Origin: Lucifuga dentata
Taxonomy: Eukaryota; Chordata; Actinopteri; Ophidiiformes; Bythitidae
Assembly: GCA_014773175.1 (NCBI GenBank)
Contig: VXCM01002543.1
Location: 1-64,000, forward strand
Direction of reading: 5' to 3'
Length of the DNA stretch: 64,000 bases
Shown here: in pieces, positions 58,940 through 64,000 of the stretch
Numbering within the stretch: position 1 is the stretch's first letter
How the letters are laid out: the number at the start of each line of letters is the position of its first letter
Position numbers and translations under genes: made by a program
Notes under the pieces: generated by a model
What the model was told of the DNA's origin: nothing
The model's database searches: none
Seen by the model: only the letters and a program-made list of their open reading frames with translations

Positions 58940-59515
58940 AGGACCATACCACCATTTTGCATTTGAGCCTAATACATTGAATTTTCATACACACAACGTT
59001 ACTGACAATCATTTTCCAAAGCATACTACTGGAACAGTGAATTAAAAATGTTTTTCCTACCTTCCAGACCTCCATTGGTTTCAGTTCATTCTGCTATTAA
59101 AATCAACTTGTTGATACTTGAAACATTCTTGGGATAGGTAATCCATCATCACCAACAAGACGTGTATTCAGGTTTCTTTAGAAGTTTCATAATTTTAGTG
59201 TTTAACCATAATAAAAAGCGTGGAGTGAATGTATGCCTCCACCAGGGAATATAGTCCCAAAAGAAGACCTGCGTTTATGGAAAAATTTAAAGGACCGTGA
59301 CTTCATAAGGCTGCGTAACTATTAGCAGGAGAAACATGGATTTTTAAGGTGGGTGTATCACTTGAATATTTGATTTTGAAAGATTAAGAGAATTTGCAAA
59401 ATATCAGGAAAACTGAAATATGGTTTTATCCTTTGGGAAATGATTGTCAGTAATGTAACATGTATGAAAATTTAATATATTAGGCTCAAACATGCAAAAT
59501 GGGTGGTATGGTCCT
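58940..59515 (+). mobile_element. Family A element, complete young copy (A7)
   Basis: TTAA flanks both ends (58936-58939 and 59516-59519). The length of 576 bp equals that of A1. The interior is close to A1, with scattered differences such as TTTAACCATAATAAAAAGC. Confidence 0.93.
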
Positions 59516-59519
59516 TTAA

Positions 59520-59984
59520 CCTATCACATCTCTGCATTGCATATTTATGACTCACCGCTTGTGTCTTCATCATTCCAGTCATTTCGTTTCCACCCTCCTC
59601 CTCCTCGCCACCGCCAGACGTCCAGGCACGTTCGTGGTCCGACCCTTGCTGCTGCCTCCTCCAGCCTGCAACATGTAACCAAATTAAACTCTCTTACACT
59701 CCTAATTTATGTTCTTTTCTGAGAGAAGTAATTTTGTAAATAAGAAATGTATTTAGGCAAGTCAACAACAAGTGATGATGGTCCTATTTAGCAACAAAAG
59801 GAGGAAAAAAACAGAGATTCTGGGTTCCAAATATGAAGGAGGAGGATCCTGTTTGATACAAGCTGCTTTTGGACAAACATCAGGATGCCTGTAGGTAAAT
59901 ATTCATTACCATTTCATAATGAAACTACATCATCTTTATATTTACTCAATGTCTTTATAATTTTTGTCCATTTTACCATTTTAC
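59520..59984. other. Unassigned DNA
   Basis: A proline/arginine-codon-rich patch near 59590-59640 lies in a short frame with no recognised domain. Nothing else visible. Confidence 0.4.
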
Positions 59985-60840
59985 GGTGTTCTGTGACACA
60001 AACAATCAGATGATCCGCCATGTTGAATGTTTTGAGTGTGACATCACCAGCAAACGAAGCTTTGACTGGTCCGATGCGTTGCATTCGCGGGTGAAAAGTT
60101 GGAAAAATCGAGCTCGATCCAAAAACATAATGCTGCGTTCACAGACCTCGGAAGTCGAATTTTTCCCAGCTGGAAGCTCCAACTTCCAACCTCAAACCGT
60201 TCCAGCCAAATGTAATCAAAAAAGCATAGCTGAACACCAATAAATACTGTAAAATTAATTAAACTTCGTAATAAATGCTAAAGAAAGTAAAGTTAGACTA
60301 CAGGACTGTTTGGTTGTGTTGTTTTACAATGATATTAATCACAGTGGGTATTAAACTTTATGCAGAGAAATAATATTATGAAATTATTTACACTTACATA
60401 TCAATGGCAGACAGTTATTATACAAAATAGTTACCATGGCGATATATTCTGACCTTTTTCTTTCAATTTCACGCAAGAAAAAATACTTTATTCGCCTTTT
60501 AGCTGATCATTCTATTCACAAAGCTCGCTTCCACAGCGCTGCCATGTTGAGTGACGTCATACTCGGTAAATCGGAGTAGATAATTTTGGATCAAGTTTCC
60601 CAGCCGGAGCTCCGACTTCAAGTGCCGTTCCAATGCATTTTTCCAAGTAAGAAGCTGGAAAAGTCTGAGTTCTGAGGTCTGTCGAACACAGCATAAATAC
60701 TGCAATTTTGGCAAGCGAAACTCCGTCATTGATGTGAAAGGCTCCATTAACGGGCGTGAATTTGAAAAATGTTATCAACGTATGAAATATTCGCACAAAT
60801 TTTTCACCTCTGGTGTGTAACGGCCTTAAGACAGCATTAA
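59985..60840 (-). mobile_element. Family Y element split by element Z
   Basis: On the minus strand it starts GGCCGTTACACACCAGAGGT, continues with AATGACGGAGTTTCGCTTGC, and after the Z insertion with ACGCATCGGACCAGTCAAAG, GCTGGTGATGTCACACTC and ACATTCAACATGGCGGATC. The ATG begins MADHLIVCVTEH. The same leader and start are at 22597-22730. Termini of the GGCCGTTCACACC type are common in fish DNA elements. PIF/Harbinger with a MADF-type protein is my inference. Confidence 0.5.
60131..60692. mobile_element. Element Z, inverted ends with TAA flanks
   Basis: TGCTGCGTTCACAGACCTCG and CGAGGTCTGT-like TCTGAGGTCTGTCGAACACA then GCA are inverted termini of about 40 bp. TAA lies directly outside on both sides (60128-60130 and 60693-60695), as expected for the TWA target duplication of PIF/Harbinger transposons. 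No transposase frame in about 560 bp. It is nested in family Y. Confidence 0.65.
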
Positions 60841-61463
60841 AGACCGAGTCTGCGCGATGCTGAATGGCAGAAAGAAAAAGAAAATCAGCATTAGAGTTTT
60901 CTCCACTGTAGCACACGGCCATCATCATTAGCAGATCAGCTGCAGGTCTGTTTGACAAGAGCAAAGGTCAATTACAAATCTGATCGGTGATTACCGCTGT
61001 AATTCAGCAGTCCCAAAAGTGGACAATCCAGGTCAAATCTCATTCTCAGTTTGCCGAAATTGACAGTCATCACTTATGCATTAATGCCAAACCACGCATA
61101 TCAAATGAGACAGCTTGAAGAACGATGTGACCACTCATTTCAAGAGGCCGATTATCAGACAGAAATCTTCGTCATCGCAGTATCAAACGGTACACTAGAA
61201 ATAAATGAGACACATTTTGTCATTTATCTTTAATGCAATCAAAGGGTTCTCTTTGAACAGACACTCAAACCAACATTTAGCGAGAGGAAGCGAATCAGAT
61301 GTGGCTTGGTTAGAGTACTGCCAGGTGTAGAGATGGTGCTGAGACAGGCAGAAAGAAGCCCTGAAAGCTGCAGCTGATTGGTTATTTCAGCAGAAACCTG
61401 CAGCACGACAGTGAGATAATGAGCTCTCTTTGATCAGAACAGCATTGTTGTATATGATCATCC

Positions 61464-61488
61464 GTGTGTGTGTGTGTGTGTGTGTGTG
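61464..61488 (+). repeat. (TG)n microsatellite
   Basis: About 12 uninterrupted units. Confidence 0.95.
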
Positions 61489-62907
61489 CATGTCTGTCTC
61501 CCAGAAACAGTGTCTGATGAATATTCAAGGAAGCCTGTCTGCAATAATATCCCAGAGTATCATCTGGCTTGTTGTGCAGGGACGGGGAAGCCTTGCACGT
61601 ACGTTGTCACAATCACACAATTGTTTAAAATACCATCGACGTCATAGATCCTGAAAAGGCCTTTAAAAGTTAACTCAGGGTGTTGAGACTAATAAGAAAA
61701 ATATAGCATCGAATCTCAGTTTGGTATTATAACGTTAACTGTATATCATTTAATTTGTTTTGAATGAGTGCAACAAAAAATAATAATTCCGCACTAATTA
61801 CTTTGGAAAATGTATCAATTATTTAAGCATAAACAACAACAGTAAAAAAAAAATAATAATAATAATTATTACTCTCCAGTTGAGAAATCTGCAGGAGTAA
61901 TTGTTTGCATTTAATTTTGCTAATTATAGAAAAATACGAGTTAAATTGTATCCCGCTTGTTTTATTTACTCCTTTGCAAACACCATCCTACACACTTTAT
62001 GTTTTTCTGTGGGACCCTCGGGGGGGGGNTTTTTTTTTTTTTGGAGGCAATAATTAATCCTCATTTATAAGGAATAAAGCTGCGTGGAGATAAGCGACTG
62101 TGGTCTGGGAGTCATTTGGTCTAACCTCTGCATCACACTGCCCAAAGCTGATTTGTTATGTCACAGCAGTTGCTCCCGTTCGAGCTGGAACACAGAACCG
62201 CCACGGCTTTGTCTTCCCTGTCGGTCCGCACACATTTCGAACTGCTTTTAAAAGCTATTAAATCTCCTCAAATCACATCCTGCAGCTGCAAATATTCAGC
62301 AATTTCATTTTGAGCAGTGTTTATCTGTTTCGTAAATATATTCCTACTTTTTAAAAACTGTTGGGGTACTTATCGACTCTTTGAGTGTGTGTCCTACAAG
62401 AAGTCTTTCCTAAGCAGTGGCTCCACTCGACCAAGACCGTCCATCTCTGCTTATAATGTGCATTTAATAAGAATTAAATTGGCGGGTGGATAGATATGGT
62501 TTGAGCTGTGTGATAATGACAGTTTGACTTTTCGTGGCTTTGATATGTGGGTGACAGCCGCATGTACGGCCTAATGGAGCCGTTCCACCAGCATCTGTTA
62601 AGAATGCTTCATTGAGTTTACAATTAGTAAAGGCCACGGTTCACTGCCAGGCTCTGTGACCACTCAGAGTGGGCAAATTCAGAGTCTTTGACACTTTAAC
62701 ACAGAGTGGGAAGCGTGGGGGAATTTATTGGCAAGCAAAACTTTCATGCATAAAAGGGGAACTTCATCTGTCAGGACTCGTCAGCCTGTTCTCACGAAAT
62801 CAAACGAAATGTACCGTGTTTTAAAATGCTAATGCTTTCTCTGATTTTGAATCTTCATTGCATGAAAACTAAGAAACACGAGATTCAATCCTGAACTGCA
62901 GCAAAGC

Positions 62908-62960
62908 GGCTCAGTGGTTAGCATCGTAGCTTCACGTCCAGAAAGTTTCGGGTTTATAAC
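62908..62960 (+). repeat. Decayed tRNA-derived sequence
   Basis: GCGGCTCAGTGGTTAGCATC is an A-box region of the type found in fish tRNA-derived repeats (AGTGGTTAGCACTG...TCACAGC). GTTTCGGGTTTATAAC would be the remnant of the B-box. The stems are broken. Confidence 0.5.
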
Positions 62961-63030
62961 ATACATTTACATCTCCAGCTAGTGACCCAATTCTGAATTT
63001 TGCTGACACGTGGCACATATTGAATATAGC

Positions 63031-63059
63031 TAAGCACTTGCAAATATTGCAAGTGCTTA
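63031..63059. repeat. 13-bp perfect hairpin with 3-base loop
   Basis: TAAGCACTTGCAA, loop ATA, then the exact complement. It is followed at once by TTGCAATAAGCAAATATTG, which reuses pieces of the same words. Confidence 0.9.
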
Positions 63060-63243
63060 TTGCAATAAGCAAATATTGTCAGATTCGTTTTGGGCCACGT
63101 TCTTATGTGGAAATAAATCTGACAGGTGTCAGACATTTGTCAATGTGACTGTCATTTTGACACACAGATCGGAATTTCCTTGCCATTCCGACTTGCATGT
63201 TATAACATCTGACACACTTCTACTTTGTCGACATATAACTTCA

Positions 63244-63825
63244 AGGACCATACCAGCCAAGTTGCATGTTTGAGCCTAATATATTCAATTTTCATACATA
63301 TTATGTTACTGACAATCATTTCCCAAAGGATAAAACCGTATTTTCAGCTTTCCTGATATTTTGCTAATTCTCTTAATCTTTCAAAATCAAATATTCAAGT
63401 GATACACCCACCTTAAAAATCCATGTTTCTCCTGCTAATAGTTACACAGCCTTATGAAGTCACGGTCCTTTAAATTTTTCCATAAACGCAGGTCTTCTTT
63501 TGGGATTATATTCCCCGATGGAGGCATACATTCACTCCACGCATTTTACTGTGCTTAAACGCTAAAATTACGTAACTTCTAAAAACAAACCTGAATACAC
63601 GTCTTGTTGGCGATGATGGATTACCTATCCCAAGAACGTTTCAAGTATCAACAAGTTGATTTTAATAGCAGAATGAACTGAAACCAATGGAGGTCTGGAA
63701 GGTAGGAAAAACATTTTTAATTCACCATTCCAGTAGTATGCTTTGGGAAACAACTGTCAGTAACGTTACATGCATGAAAATTGAATATATTAGGTTCAAA
63801 TATGCAAAATGGGTGGTATGGTCCT
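63244..63825 (-). mobile_element. Family A element, complete young copy (A8)
   Basis: The left flank is TTCA (one change from TTAA) and the right flank TTAA (63826-63829). It is the reverse complement of A1 in order, with a few differences, for example GGATAAAACCGTATTTTC near the left repeat. Confidence 0.92.
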
Positions 63826-64000
63826 TTAAGTACTAGTGATCATTACTATAATGCTGAAGCCACAGAATTACTATCATTCAACAAAGAAAACAGGCAAAAC
63901 ATTGGAACAGAGCTTCAAGACTGCAGTGTAAATGTGGCCTAAAAGAACTTTTATGAGAGATCTTACAATGCCGAGGAAATTAACAATTAAAATGAAGTCA

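Larger units (their letters stand above)
60841..63243. other. Single-copy DNA with small features
   Basis: A TG tract lies at 61464-61488 and a G-run/N/T-run join at 62021-62041. The stretch 62060-62720 is free of simple repeats and could be constrained noncoding sequence. No gene recognised. Confidence 0.4.

Overview
This window looks like intergenic or deep-intronic DNA from a teleost fish. The evidence is an AT-rich base composition, a decayed RTE/Rex3-type LINE, L2-type LINE 3' tails ending in TTGA or ATT repeats, tRNA-derived repeats, several families of short inverted-repeat elements, and many TG microsatellites. I found no intact protein-coding gene, rRNA or CRISPR array. The only clearly protein-derived sequence is broken reverse-transcriptase remains. 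Open reading frames of 60-170 codons occur on both strands but look like chance.

Layout: 1-4282 is a minisatellite with an 11-bp unit, and its right edge is inverted. 4440-6690 is a roughly 1.2-kb tripartite noncoding repeat present twice; it carries an inverted-duplication hairpin, a LINE tail and a tRNA cloverleaf. 11304-13033 is one small inverted-repeat element (family G) split by a Rex3-like LINE fragment and by a second insertion of about 790 bp. From 17 kb to the end the window is dominated by family A: twelve copies or fragments of a roughly 580-bp element with terminal inverted repeats of about 85 bp, bounded by TTAA. Eight copies are very similar to one another and four are old and diverged. 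One old copy sits inside family B (17294-18380), and one young copy sits inside family G (29355-30080).

Other inverted-repeat elements lie at 20968-21460 (holding a TAGA microsatellite), 24798-25169 (mariner-like), 37699-38407, 39252-39716, 41445-42150, 52690-53340 (long foldback), 57982-58294 and 59985-60840 (with a nested element flanked by TAA). The remaining stretches are single-copy by eye.

Assembly matters here. Nearly every N is a single base. Six are flanked by exact direct duplications of 61-67 bp, and most of the others lie in homopolymer or dinucleotide runs. These look like unmerged contig overlaps, so local coordinates and some repeat lengths are not biological.

The elements are insertions that record a history of nested transposition; no functional gene network is visible. 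The best candidates for further study are family A with its internal empty-site control, the 11-bp array, and the set of near-perfect palindromes.
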